The notes beneath the pieces are model-generated. The model saw nothing but the letters and a program-made list of their open reading frames with translations. It was not told the origin of the DNA and did no database searches. The translations under genes were made by a program, and so were the position numbers. DNA of 39,997 nucleotides, taken from Dehalococcoidia bacterium. GTDB lineage: Bacteria; Chloroflexota; Dehalococcoidia; SHYB01. The stretch lies in contig SHYB01000018.1 in NCBI GenBank assembly GCA_009693015.1, positions 1 through 39,997 of the forward strand, given 5' to 3'. This document shows, piece by piece, positions 23,100 to 31,858 of the stretch; position 1 is the stretch's first letter; each line of letters opens with the position of its first letter.

Positions 23100-23168
23100 T
23101 GCCGGTGAGGACGCAGGGGCGACACGCAGGCTAGCCGCGCCACGGCGCGGGAAAACGCGAGGCATGCA

Positions 23169-24530
23169 GTGACCTCAGAACAGAGCAAGGCGACAGTGGC
23201 GGAGACCCGCGAGGCGCGGGAGTTTGTGCTCCATACGGTCAAGGATCACGACGTCAAGTTTATTCGCCTGTGGTTCACGGACATTCTCGGCAGATTGAAG
23301 GGCTTTGCCATAACGGTGGAGGAGCTGAAAGAGGCGCTGGACCGTGGCAAGCCGTTTGACGGCGGCACGATCGAGGGCTTTGCGCGGTCGGACGAATCGG
23401 ACATGATCGCCATGCCCGACCCCACCACGTTCACGCTGCTGCCATGGCGGCCGCGCCAGAACGCCGTGGCGAAGATGTTCTGCGACGTGCAGACGCCCGA
23501 CGGCGAGGCCTTCGCCGGCGATCCGCGCCATGTGCTGAAGCGGAACCTGAAGCGGGCGGCTGATATGGGGTTCACCTCCTATGTGAGCGTGGAGCTGGAG
23601 TTCTTCTATTTCAAGGACAACCAGTCCACGCAGATCCTAGATCAGGCAGGGTATTTTGACCAGACCTCGGCCGACCTGGGCTCTGACTTGCGCCGTGAGA
23701 CGGTTCTGACGCTGGAGCAGATGGGCGTGCCGGTGGAGTATAGCCATCACGAGGTTTCGCCGAGCCAGCAGGAGATTGACCTGCGCTACGCCGATGGGCT
23801 GACCATGGCGGACAGCGTGATGACGTATCGCACGGTGGTGAAGGAGATCGCGACGAAGCAGGGGGTGTACGCCACGTTCATGCCCAAGCCGCTGAACGGG
23901 GTGAACGGCAGCGGCATGCATATCCATCAATCGCTCTTTCGCGGGGAGAATAACGCGTTCTACGACCGGCAGACGCCGCATCACCTCTCCGTGACGGCGC
24001 AGCGCTTCATCGGCGGGCTGCTGCGTTATGCGCCGGAGATCACGCTGGTGACGAACCAATGGGTGAACTCCTACAAGCGCCTTGTGCCGGGGTACGAAGC
24101 GCCGCTGCATGCGTCCTGGGCGCGGCGCAGCAAGGCTGACCTGGTGCGCATCCCGGGGTTCCGCTCTGGACGGGAGGACAGCACGCGGATCGAATATCGC
24201 GCGCCAGATTCGGCGTGTAATCCGTATCTGGCGTTCAGCGCGGTGCTGTCGGCGGGGCTGGAAGGGATCGAGCAGGACGTGGCGCTGCCGCCGGAGATGG
24301 TGCAAGATGTGCATAAGCTGACGGATGCAGAGCGCAAGGCGCAAGGAATCGCCAGCCTGCCGCGCACGCTGGCGGAGGCGATTGACGCCGCCGAAGGCAG
24401 CACGCTGCTCCGCAAGATGATGGGGGAGCATGCGTTCGAGAGCTTCCTGACGAACAAGAAACTGGAGTGGGACGACTTCCGCCGCGAAGTCCACGAGTAC
24501 GAGATCAAGCGATACCTGCCATCACTGTAG
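23169..24530 (+). CDS. glnA: glutamine synthetase type I
   Basis: GlnA fixes ammonia onto glutamate with ATP. The 453-residue length and content fit the GSI-alpha group, which lacks the adenylylation tyrosine loop. The N-terminal beta-grasp carries VKFIRLWFTDILGRLKGF and the latch KPFDGGTIEGFARSDESDM. The catalytic domain has VELEFFYF, the EVSPSQQEIDLRYADGLTMADSVMTYR metal and glutamate motif, TFMPKPLNGVNGSGMHIHQSL and YKRLVPGYEAPLHASWARRSKADLVRIP. It also has the RIEYRAPDSACNPYLAF ATP/glutamate site. GTG start preceded by a GAGG ribosome site. A strong promoter and structured leader precede it and gltB follows after 55 bases, so the pair likely makes the GS/GOGAT cycle. Confidence 0.97.
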   Translation: MTSEQSKATVAETREAREFVLHTVKDHDVKFIRLWFTDILGRLKGFAITVEELKEALDRGKPFDGGTIEGFARSDESDMIAMPDPTTFTLLPWRPRQNAVAKMFCDVQTPDGEAFAGDPRHVLKRNLKRAADMGFTSYVSVELEFFYFKDNQSTQILDQAGYFDQTSADLGSDLRRETVLTLEQMGVPVEYSHHEVSPSQQEIDLRYADGLTMADSVMTYRTVVKEIATKQGVYATFMPKPLNGVNGSGMHIHQSLFRGENNAFYDRQTPHHLSVTAQRFIGGLLRYAPEITLVTNQWVNSYKRLVPGYEAPLHASWARRSKADLVRIPGFRSGREDSTRIEYRAPDSACNPYLAFSAVLSAGLEGIEQDVALPPEMVQDVHKLTDAERKAQGIASLPRTLAEAIDAAEGSTLLRKMMGEHAFESFLTNKKLEWDDFRREVHEYEIKRYLPSL

Positions 24531-24585
24531 ACGAGCGCTGCAGGCGAGGCACGGGTGTCCGGCGAAACAGACCAGGAGTGAAGTC

Positions 24586-27500
24586 ATGAGGGGCGTGAGC
24601 AGCACGGAGCAGGGGAAGCTCCTGTACGATCAGAAATACGAACACGATGCCTGCGGGGTGGGTTTCGTCGCCGATATTAGCGGCCATCGCAGCTTCGGGA
24701 TACTGGACAAGGCGCTCACGTCCGTTCGCAACGTTACGCATCGCGGCGCGGTGAGCGCCGACGCCAAGACGGGCGACGGCGCGGGGGTGATGACGCAGAT
24801 TCCGTTCAAGCTCATGCAGAGGGAGCTTACGGCGCAGGGGCGGCGGGTGGGGGGGCCGGAGGACCTGGCGGTGGGGATGGTGTTCCTGCCGGGACAGGAC
24901 CCGAATGCGCGACAGCAAGCCCGCGAGCTTATTGAGGATTGCATTCGTGAGCATGGGCTGCCGGTGCTGGGGTGGCGGGTGGTGCCGGTGGATCGCGCGG
25001 CCCTGGGCGAGCATGCCGCGGCGACGGAGCCGTCTATCCAGCAAGTGATGCTGGGGCGCCCCAGCGGCATGAGCGAGCGGGAGTTCGGCCGCATGCTGTA
25101 TCGCACCCGCAAGGTTATGGAACACCGCGCGGCGAAGCAGGGACTGGACGATTTGTATCTCGCATCGTTCTCCGCGAAGACGGTGGTGTACAAGGGGCTG
25201 ATGGTGGCGCCGCAGCTGGACAAGTATTACCTGGACCTGCGCGACACGTCGTTCGAAACGGCGCTGGCGGTGTATCACCAGCGGTACAGCACGAACACGT
25301 TCCCCAACTGGTACCTAGCGCAGCCGTTCCGGCATATCGCGCATAACGGGGAGATCAATACGCTCCAGGGGAATGAGAACTGGATGCGCGCCCGCGAGCC
25401 GGGGTTGCACGCGCAGGTGTGGGGCGGAGCGATCGAGGAGCTGCTGCCGGTGATCGCGCCGGGGGGAAGCGACTCGGCGAAGCTGGATAACGTGGTGGAC
25501 CTGCTGGCGCAATCAGGCCGGGATATTTTGCATACGATGATGATGCTGGTGCCGCAGGCGTGGGAGAACATGCCCGACATGCGCCAGAAGTGGCGCGAGT
25601 TTTACGAGTACCACGCCTGCCTGACGGAGCCGTGGGACGGCCCGGCGGCACTGGCGTTCACGGACGGAGACATCGTGGGGGCGTGCCTGGACCGCAACGG
25701 CCTGCGCCCCGCGCGGTACAAGTATACCGACGACAACATTTTGCTCATGGGCTCGGAAGTCGGCGTGGTGGATGTGGACGATGCTCATGTGCTGGAGAAG
25801 GGACGGCTGGGCCCGGGCGACATGATCGCGGTGGACACACGTAACAAGAAGCTGCTGTTCAATAACGAGATCAAGGACGGCGTGTCCAAGCGACAGCCGT
25901 ACGGCCAGTGGGTGCACCGCCAGGTGTACCAGCTCGGCGAGATCCCCGGCGGCGTCACCTCGCAGAACGGCCATCCTTCCGGACTCGACCTGTTCCATCG
26001 CCAGCGCCTGTTCGGGTACACGCTGGAGGATGTGGCCATGGTGGTGAAGGCCATGATCCTGGACGCCAAGGAGCCGGTGTTCTCCATGGGAGATGACACG
26101 CCGCTGTCCGTGCTGGCGAAGAAGCCTCGGTTGCTGTACAGCTTTTTCAAACAGCGCTTTGCGCAAGTGACCAACCCGCCGATTGACCCGCTGCGTGAAG
26201 ACCTGGTGATGTCACTGGATACGTACATCGGCAAGCGGGGGAACTTGCTGGAGGAGACGGCGGAGCACGCGCGTCTGGTGCACCTCAAGAGCCCGATTCT
26301 GACGAATGAAGAGCTGGCTGCGCTGCGGGGGCTCAAGGACGCCGTATTCAAATCGGTGACGATTCCCGCGCTGGTGCCGGTGGCGGGGGGGGCCGGAGCG
26401 CTGCGCATCGCAGTGGACGCGCTGTGCGGGGCCGCTGCGGGCGCCGTGGAGCAGGGCGCAAGCATCGTGATTCTCAGCGACCGCGGCGCGGACGCCGCCC
26501 ATGCGCCGATGCCGATGCTGCTGGCGGTGGGGGCGGTGCATCATTCGCTGATACGGCGAGGGATACGGATGCGCGCCAGTATCGTGTCGGAGTCCGGCGA
26601 GCCGCGGGACGTGCATCACTTCGCCTGTCTGCTGGGCTACGGCGCGGCGGCGGTGAACCCGTACCTGGGCTATGAGACGCTGGCGTCGCTGATCGAAGAG
26701 GGCGAGATTGACGACATGGAGCTGGATACGGCGCGCAAGAACTATCGCAAGGCGCTGGACGCGGGGATTCTCAAGATCATGTCCAAGATGGGCATCTCCA
26801 CTGTCTCCAGCTACCAGGGCGGGCAGATATTCGAGGCGATCGGCTTGGGGAACGATCTGATTGACCAGTGCTTCAGCGGCACCACGTCATGGATCAGTGG
26901 CATTGGCCTGGAGGAGTTGGGCGAGGACATGCTGGAGCACCACCGCCACGCGCTGGAGGAGACGACGAATCGGAAGCTGGAGGACCACGGGTACTACCGC
27001 TATCGCAGGGATGGGGAGTACCACAACAACAGCCCGCAGATGGTGAAGCTGCTGCATAACGCCGTGTCCACCGGCAACTATGAGGACTACAAGGAGTTCG
27101 CCGCGCTGCTGGACAATCGCGAGCCGATGGCGGTGCGCGATTTGCTGGCGTTCAAGAAGGGTCGCACGGCGATTCCGCTGGAGCAGGTGGAGCCGGTAGA
27201 AAATATACTGAAGCGATTCAACTCGGCGGCGATGTCGCTGGGGGCGCTTTCGCCGGAGGCGCATGTGACGCTGGCGACGGCGATGAACCGCATAGGGGCG
27301 AGGAGCGACACCGGCGAGGGCGGCGACGACCCTTCGCGCTACTGGCCCACTCCCAGCGGCGACAGCCCGCACAGCTGGATCAAGCAGGTGGCATCAGGTC
27401 GCTTCGGCGTGACGCCGGAGTATCTAGCCTCTGCGGGGGAGCTGGAGATCAAGATGGCCCAGGGCTCCAAGCCGGGCGAAGGCGGGCAGCTGCCGGGCCA

Positions 27501-29097
27501 CAAGGTGGTGGCGCATATCGCCAAGCTGCGGCACGCGGTGCCGGGCATCCAGCTGATCTCGCCGCCGCCGCATCACGATATTTACAGCATCGAAGACCTG
27601 GCGCAGCTGATCTACGACCTGAAGGTCGTGAACCCCCGCGCGCGGGTGGGCGTGAAGCTGGTGTCTGAGGCGGGCGTGGGGACCATTGCCGCCGGGGTGA
27701 CGAAGGGCTACGCCGATACGATTTTGATCAGCGGCGATTCGGGCGGGACGGGAGCATCGCCGCTGAGTTCGATCAAGAACGCGGGCAGCCCGTGGGAGCT
27801 GGGCCTCTGCGAGACGCAGCAGGTGCTGGTGCTGAACAATCTGCGCGGGCGGGTGAGGTTGCGCACTGACGGCGGGCTGCGCACGGGGCGGGATGTGGTG
27901 GTGGCGGCGATGATGGGGGCGGAGGAGTACGGCTTCGGCACGGCGGCGCTGATCGCCATCGGTTGCAAGATGGCGCGGCAGTGCCACCTGAACACGTGCC
28001 CTGTGGGCGTAGCGACGCAGAAGGAAGATCTGCGCAAGAAGTTCTTCGGCACACCGGAGATGGCGGTGCACTACTTCACGCACGTGGCGATGGATGTGCG
28101 GGAGGTGCTGGCAAGCCTGGGTTGCCGCACGATAGACGAGGTGGTGGGACGCACGGATATGCTGGAGCCAAGAGATGTGCAGGACCCTCGCATGAAGATG
28201 CTGGACATCGGCCGGGTGCTTGCCGATCCCGACCCGGAAGGGACGAAGCCGCGCCGGTGCATGGTGCAGCGCAATGTGCGCCCCGGCGATGTGCCGTTCG
28301 ACGACAAGATTATGGTGGCGGCGAAAGAGGCCATCGCCACGAAGAAGCCGATCACGCTGAGCTACGCGGTGCGGAACGTTGACCGAACGATCGGCACGAG
28401 GGTGTCCGGGGAGATCGCGCGGGTGCACCGCTCATCCACGCTGCAAGAGCAGATCGTGGAGCTGCGGCTCACGGGAAGCGCGGGGCAGAGCCTGGGCGCG
28501 TTTTTGGCGGGAGGCATGCGCATCGTGCTGGAAGGGGAGGCGAACGATTACGTGGGCAAGGGGATGGCCGGCGGCACGATCGTGGTGCGGCCTTCCAAGA
28601 GGGCCCGCTTTACGCCGGGAGACAATATCATCATGGGCAATACGGTGCTGTACGGCGCGACTGCCGGAGAACTGTTTGCCGCGGGACGCGCGGGAGAGCG
28701 GTTCGGTGTGCGCAATAGCGGGGCGACAGCGGTGGTGGAGGGCGTGGGCGATCACTGCTGCGAGTATATGACGGCAGGGACTGTTGCCGTGCTGGGAGAA
28801 ACCGGGAGAAACTTCGGCGCGGGGATGACCAACGGCGTGGCGTTTGTGCTGGACGAAAAGGGCGATTTCCCCAAGCACCTCAACCCGGAGCTGGTGCTGG
28901 CGGAGCGGGTGACGGACGGCCCCGATCAGGAGACGTTGCACGCGCTGGTGGAGCGGCATCACCAGGAGACGGATAGCCAGAAGGCCAAGGATATTCTCGA
29001 CGGCTGGAAGCACTACCTCCCGCGGTTCTGGAAGGTGCGCCCCAAGGTGACCAGCGCCGCGGCGCCGGTGCAAGAGCCGGTGGCGACGCGTCCGTAG
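24586..29097 (+). CDS. gltB: glutamate synthase, large (alpha) subunit
   Basis: GltB makes two glutamates from glutamine and 2-oxoglutarate. The 1503-residue length is usual. A class II glutaminase domain begins with Cys23 (EHDACGVGFVADISG) after a 22-residue propeptide, and has THRGAVSADAKTGDGAGV and GDSDSAKLDNV-like substrate loops (here GGSDSAKLDNVVDLL). A central domain and an FMN/TIM-barrel synthase domain follow (GEGGDDPSRYW, KPGEGGQLPGHKV, ISPPPHHDIYSIEDLAQLIYDLK, SGDSGGTGASPLSSIKNAG). A 3Fe-4S site uses Cys1127, Cys1133 and Cys1138 (CKMARQCHLNTCPVG). The end is a right-handed beta-helix GXGXG domain (GRNFGAGMTNGVAFVLDE). AGGAGTG precedes the ATG. No gltD (beta subunit) is in the window; a ferredoxin, or gltD elsewhere, is needed as electron donor. 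Confidence 0.97.
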   Translation: MRGVSSTEQGKLLYDQKYEHDACGVGFVADISGHRSFGILDKALTSVRNVTHRGAVSADAKTGDGAGVMTQIPFKLMQRELTAQGRRVGGPEDLAVGMVFLPGQDPNARQQARELIEDCIREHGLPVLGWRVVPVDRAALGEHAAATEPSIQQVMLGRPSGMSEREFGRMLYRTRKVMEHRAAKQGLDDLYLASFSAKTVVYKGLMVAPQLDKYYLDLRDTSFETALAVYHQRYSTNTFPNWYLAQPFRHIAHNGEINTLQGNENWMRAREPGLHAQVWGGAIEELLPVIAPGGSDSAKLDNVVDLLAQSGRDILHTMMMLVPQAWENMPDMRQKWREFYEYHACLTEPWDGPAALAFTDGDIVGACLDRNGLRPARYKYTDDNILLMGSEVGVVDVDDAHVLEKGRLGPGDMIAVDTRNKKLLFNNEIKDGVSKRQPYGQWVHRQVYQLGEIPGGVTSQNGHPSGLDLFHRQRLFGYTLEDVAMVVKAMILDAKEPVFSMGDDTPLSVLAKKPRLLYSFFKQRFAQVTNPPIDPLREDLVMSLDTYIGKRGNLLEETAEHARLVHLKSPILTNEELAALRGLKDAVFKSVTIPALVPVAGGAGALRIAVDALCGAAAGAVEQGASIVILSDRGADAAHAPMPMLLAVGAVHHSLIRRGIRMRASIVSESGEPRDVHHFACLLGYGAAAVNPYLGYETLASLIEEGEIDDMELDTARKNYRKALDAGILKIMSKMGISTVSSYQGGQIFEAIGLGNDLIDQCFSGTTSWISGIGLEELGEDMLEHHRHALEETTNRKLEDHGYYRYRRDGEYHNNSPQMVKLLHNAVSTGNYEDYKEFAALLDNREPMAVRDLLAFKKGRTAIPLEQVEPVENILKRFNSAAMSLGALSPEAHVTLATAMNRIGARSDTGEGGDDPSRYWPTPSGDSPHSWIKQVASGRFGVTPEYLASAGELEIKMAQGSKPGEGGQLPGHKVVAHIAKLRHAVPGIQLISPPPHHDIYSIEDLAQLIYDLKVVNPRARVGVKLVSEAGVGTIAAGVTKGYADTILISGDSGGTGASPLSSIKNAGSPWELGLCETQQVLVLNNLRGRVRLRTDGGLRTGRDVVVAAMMGAEEYGFGTAALIAIGCKMARQCHLNTCPVGVATQKEDLRKKFFGTPEMAVHYFTHVAMDVREVLASLGCRTIDEVVGRTDMLEPRDVQDPRMKMLDIGRVLADPDPEGTKPRRCMVQRNVRPGDVPFDDKIMVAAKEAIATKKPITLSYAVRNVDRTIGTRVSGEIARVHRSSTLQEQIVELRLTGSAGQSLGAFLAGGMRIVLEGEANDYVGKGMAGGTIVVRPSKRARFTPGDNIIMGNTVLYGATAGELFAAGRAGERFGVRNSGATAVVEGVGDHCCEYMTAGTVAVLGETGRNFGAGMTNGVAFVLDEKGDFPKHLNPELVLAERVTDGPDQETLHALVERHHQETDSQKAKDILDGWKHYLPRFWKVRPKVTSAAAPVQEPVATRP

Positions 29098-29144
29098 GTC
29101 TTGGCGACGAGGCGGGCAGGTCAACCAGGCAGGATAAGCGCAAA

Positions 29145-30182
29145 ATGAAAGCTACTTACCTCATGCAGTTCGGCGGGCCGGAAGTGTTGCAGTACGGCGA
29201 CCTGCCTGCCCCGTCCATTGGCGCAGGCGAGGTGCTCATCCGAGTTCGCGCTACGGCGTTGAACCACCTGGACGTATGGCGCCGTAGCGGGCAGCGTGGC
29301 ACCAAGGCGGCGATGGACAAGCCGCTGGTGCTGGGGTGCGACATCGCCGGTGAGGTGGCGCAGGCGGGGGCCAGCGTCAAGGGACTCGCTGCGGGGGACA
29401 GGGTGATCGTGAACCCGGGGATCACCTGCGGGACTTGCGCGTACTGCCAATCGGCGCGGGACAATATGTGCTTGGGGTATACGATGATCGGGTCGCAGGC
29501 GGACGGGGGGTACGCGGAGTACGCCAAGGCGCCCGCGGAGAACGTGCACAAGGTGACGGCGGCGCTCAGTTGGGCGCAGCTTGCGGCGATCCCGCTGACG
29601 ACGCTGACGGCGTGGCATATGCTGACCGGCGTGGCGCGGCTGCGCCCCAGCGAGACGGTGCTGATCCAAGCGGCGGGGTCAGGCGTGGGCAGCTCTGCAC
29701 TGCAGATCGCCAAGCTCATCGGCGCGCGGGCGATTGTCACCGCGGGGACGGACGAGAAGCTGGCGCGGGCGAAGGAGCAGGGGGCGGACGAGGGGATCAA
29801 TTATCAGCGCGAGGATTTTGCCCAGCGGGTGAAGGAGATGACGGGCGGGGCGGGGGTGGAGGTGGTGTTCGATCACATCGGCGAGGCGACCTTCGAGAAG
29901 AATATCGCGTCGCTGGCGAAGGGCGGGCGGTATGTGAACTGCGGGGTGACGAGTGGACATATGGCGAAGCTGCACATCGGGCAGCTGTTCACCAAGCAGG
30001 TGCAGTTGAGCGGATCGTTCATGGGGACGAAGGCGGAGTTTCGCGAGGTGGTGTCGCTGGTGAACCGGGGCAAGCTGACGGGGGTGGTGGGCCGGGAGTT
30101 TGCCTTGCAGGATGCCGCGGAGGCGCACCGGGTGATGGAGAGTCGCGATTTTTACGGTAAGCTGGTGCTGCTGCCGGTGTAG
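29145..30182 (+). CDS. zinc-binding alcohol dehydrogenase / quinone reductase-like protein
   Basis: This 345-residue MDR-superfamily oxidoreductase starts MKATYLMQFGGPEVLQYGDLPAP and has the GroES-like domain with ALNHLDVWRR. Its structural-zinc lobe follows the pattern CGTCAYC..DNMC. The Rossmann NADPH site is ETVLIQAAGSGVGSSALQIA (~residues 168-187). The catalytic zinc ligands are atypical: the usual Cys of the active site region reads ALNHLD, so a quinone-reductase-like, zinc-poor active site is likely. Substrate is unknown. It follows gltB by 47 bases and could be cotranscribed. It is not a GltD, which would be an FAD/NADPH protein with an N-terminal Fe-S domain. Confidence 0.88.
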   Translation: MKATYLMQFGGPEVLQYGDLPAPSIGAGEVLIRVRATALNHLDVWRRSGQRGTKAAMDKPLVLGCDIAGEVAQAGASVKGLAAGDRVIVNPGITCGTCAYCQSARDNMCLGYTMIGSQADGGYAEYAKAPAENVHKVTAALSWAQLAAIPLTTLTAWHMLTGVARLRPSETVLIQAAGSGVGSSALQIAKLIGARAIVTAGTDEKLARAKEQGADEGINYQREDFAQRVKEMTGGAGVEVVFDHIGEATFEKNIASLAKGGRYVNCGVTSGHMAKLHIGQLFTKQVQLSGSFMGTKAEFREVVSLVNRGKLTGVVGREFALQDAAEAHRVMESRDFYGKLVLLPV

Positions 30183-30237
30183 CAGCGGCAATCGGCGTGG
30201 CTGCGCCGTCGGGCCAGGTTCAGCAAAAGGGTTGAGG

Positions 30238-30266
30238 TTGACGCAGACGAGGGCGGCACGTAGAAT
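30238..30266 (+). promoter_or_regulatory. promoter for the IscA-type gene
   Basis: TTGACG (30238-30243), a 17-base spacer and TAGAAT (30261-30266) match consensus at 5 of 6 positions each. The operator-like palindrome starts nine bases after the -10 box. Confidence 0.65.
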
Positions 30267-30274
30267 CGGAAGTA

Positions 30275-30293
30275 GTTGACCAGATAGGTCAAC
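30275..30293. promoter_or_regulatory. palindromic operator overlapping the start of the IscA transcript
   Basis: GTTGACC and GGTCAAC form perfect 7-base inverted arms around AGATA. The site covers about +3 to +21 relative to the expected start, where a bound repressor would block transcription. Such TTGAC/GTCAA palindromes recur among Rrf2-type Fe-S regulators; the exact regulator is a guess. It could also form an RNA hairpin. Confidence 0.5.
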
Positions 30294-30319
30294 AATAGGC
30301 GCGATACCTAGAGCGGGGG

Positions 30320-30676
30320 ATGCGTATGGAGACGGCGACTAAGCCACCGATCACGATTGCCATCAGCCTAAAGGCTGCGGCGCAGGTGAGGAAGCTACTG
30401 GCGGCAGACGTTGCTGCGGCCGATGGCGTGCGCGTGGCGGTGCAGGGCGGAGGGTGCTCCGGCCTAGTGTACAAGCTGCTGCTGGAGAAGGCGGCGCGCC
30501 CCGAGGACAAGGTCTATGAGGAGCATGGCATCAAGATCTACGTTGACAAGAAGAGCGTGATCTACCTCGCGGGCACGGAACTGGACTTTTCCGACGGTCT
30601 CAATGGCAAGGGCTTTGTGTTTGCCAATCCCAACGCCAAGAAGAGCTGCGGCTGTGGCAACTCCTTCTCCGTCTAG
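30320..30676 (+). CDS. A-type iron-sulfur cluster carrier (IscA/ErpA/HesB family)
   Basis: The 118-residue protein receives and delivers Fe-S clusters to apo-proteins. The three conserved cysteines are present: Cys46 in VQGGGCSGLVY, and Cys110 and Cys112 in KKSCGCGNSFSV. Other family signs are ISLKAAAQVRKLL, VDKKSVIYLAGTELDF, and GFVFANPNA. Two candidate ATGs (30320 and 30326) exist; GGGGGA spacing favours the second (METATK..). Its own promoter and operator suggest regulation by Fe-S or oxidative state. The next gene, a YgfZ/GcvT-like protein, also serves Fe-S enzymes, so the two may form a small repair unit. Confidence 0.93.
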   Translation: MRMETATKPPITIAISLKAAAQVRKLLAADVAAADGVRVAVQGGGCSGLVYKLLLEKAARPEDKVYEEHGIKIYVDKKSVIYLAGTELDFSDGLNGKGFVFANPNAKKSCGCGNSFSV

Positions 30677-30736
30677 CGCAGGCAGAACATAGCGAAAGCC
30701 GGGGGTGATGCCGCACGCGTCACCTTGCCGACCCCA

Positions 30737-30762
30737 GGCCGCCCAATTTGTTGGGCTTGGCC
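30737..30762 (+). terminator. hairpin after the iscA-type gene
   Basis: GGCCGCCCAA, loop TTTG and TTGGGC then TT and GGCC fold into a 10-bp stem with a 2-base bulge, 61 bases past the stop. No U-tract follows, so it may be a weak terminator or a protecting structure upstream of ygfZ. Confidence 0.35.
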
Positions 30763-30807
30763 GCAAGGTTCCGCCAGGTGGCCCGTTGTATTTTCCGCGA
30801 AGGCGTC

Positions 30808-31791
30808 ATGACTTCAAGCACGAGCGCATCACTGGAACAGCAGTATTGGGCGGCGAAGCGCCATGCGGGGCTGGCCGATCTCTCCGCGTGGGGACGCGGG
30901 CGCATGACGGGGGCGGACAGCCTAGACCTGCTGCACCGCTTGAGCACGCAGGACCTGCGGCACGTTGCGCCGGGGCAGGGCGCGCAGACGGTGCTGGCGA
31001 GCGACAAGGGCCGTATCGTTGACCTGCTGACGGTGTACCGCTTCCCCGAACACCTGTTGTTAGTGACGGCGCCGGGAAATCAGGGCGCGGTGCTGGCATA
31101 TCTGGATAAGTACACCATTAGCGAAGACTCGCAGGCGGCAGATGTGACGGCGGCGACGGCGATGCTGGCGCTGGTGGGGCCGGAGGCGGAGGCGGTGCTG
31201 GGCAAGGCGGCGGGCCGGATGGTCGCGGGGATGGCGTTGCATCAGCATGCGCAGGCGACGGTGAGGGGCAGGGAGGTCACGCTGGCGCGGGCGGCGCTGC
31301 CCGCGGGCGGCGGGTATGTGGTGCTGTGCGGGAGCGATGCGCTGGCGGCGGTGCGTGACGCGCTGCTCACTGGGGGAGCGATGGAGATCGGCGCGGCGGC
31401 GTATGAGGCGCTGCGCATCGAGGCGGGCATTCCGGCGTTCGGCGCGGAGCTTGGCGAGGAGCATAACCCGCTGGAGGCAGGCCTGGAGTCGTGCATCAGC
31501 TTCAGCAAGGGATGCTATATCGGCCAGGAAGTCATCGCGCGGCTGGACACGTACCAGAAGGTGCAACGGCGGCTGGTGGCGCTGCGGCTGCCCGCGGGCC
31601 CTGCGCCCGCTGCGGGGACGCCGCTGTTGCACGAAGGCGCTATCGTCGGCGGCGTGACGTCATCGGCACAGGCGCCGGGGCAGGTGGCGCCGGTGGCGAT
31701 GGCGTACGTTCGCACCAAGTGGGCGGCGGCAGGGACGCGGCTTACCGCGGCGGGGACCGAGGTGGAAGTGGTGGAGCGCCCTGTCGCGTGA
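30808..31791 (+). CDS. ygfZ: YgfZ/CAF17 folate-dependent Fe-S protein (GcvT-like)
   Basis: YgfZ-type proteins help repair or mature 4Fe-4S enzymes using tetrahydrofolate. The frame is open from 30748, but MTSSTSASLEQQYWAAKRHAGLADLS fits the family's start, so the ATG at 30808 (327 residues) is chosen. The family signature KGCYIGQEV (residues ~228-236) is intact, including the Cys that distinguishes YgfZ from aminomethyltransferase GcvT. GcvT-like folds are seen: GRGRMTGADSLDLLHRLSTQDLR, DKGRIVDLLTVYR and a C-terminal barrel. It follows the iscA-type gene on the same strand, matching a Fe-S maturation role. The folC gene is nearby but not adjacent. Confidence 0.85.
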   Translation: MTSSTSASLEQQYWAAKRHAGLADLSAWGRGRMTGADSLDLLHRLSTQDLRHVAPGQGAQTVLASDKGRIVDLLTVYRFPEHLLLVTAPGNQGAVLAYLDKYTISEDSQAADVTAATAMLALVGPEAEAVLGKAAGRMVAGMALHQHAQATVRGREVTLARAALPAGGGYVVLCGSDALAAVRDALLTGGAMEIGAAAYEALRIEAGIPAFGAELGEEHNPLEAGLESCISFSKGCYIGQEVIARLDTYQKVQRRLVALRLPAGPAPAAGTPLLHEGAIVGGVTSSAQAPGQVAPVAMAYVRTKWAAAGTRLTAAGTEVEVVERPVA

Positions 31792-31804
31792 TGCGGGGAC
31801 ATAA

Positions 31805-31840
31805 CGTTCAAGTCAGCTAGGGCGTTCAAGCCGGCTAGGG
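31805..31840 (+). repeat. 18-bp tandem repeat (two copies)
   Basis: An 18-base unit starting CGTTCAAG and ending CTAGGG occurs at 31805-31822 and 31823-31840 with two differences. It lies between ygfZ and the isomerase-like gene; a further partial CGTTAG follows. Purpose unknown; slippage during replication is likely. Confidence 0.55.
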
Positions 31841-31858
31841 CGTTAGAGGAGTTATCGC

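Noticed and set aside
23027-23168. Known riboswitch classes in the glnA leader
   Set aside because: I looked for glutamine-I, cobalamin, SAM, FMN and glnA/cyanobacterial patterns and found no conserved core; only generic stems remain.
24505-28428. Minus-strand frames (24505-25278, 27424-28428) inside gltB
   Set aside because: gltB is continuous with all expected domains; these are shadows rich in His, Arg and Pro.
29145-30182. Partner beta subunit GltD for gltB
   Set aside because: The protein is a zinc/quinone-oxidoreductase-like MDR member with no FAD or Fe-S binding motifs of GltD.
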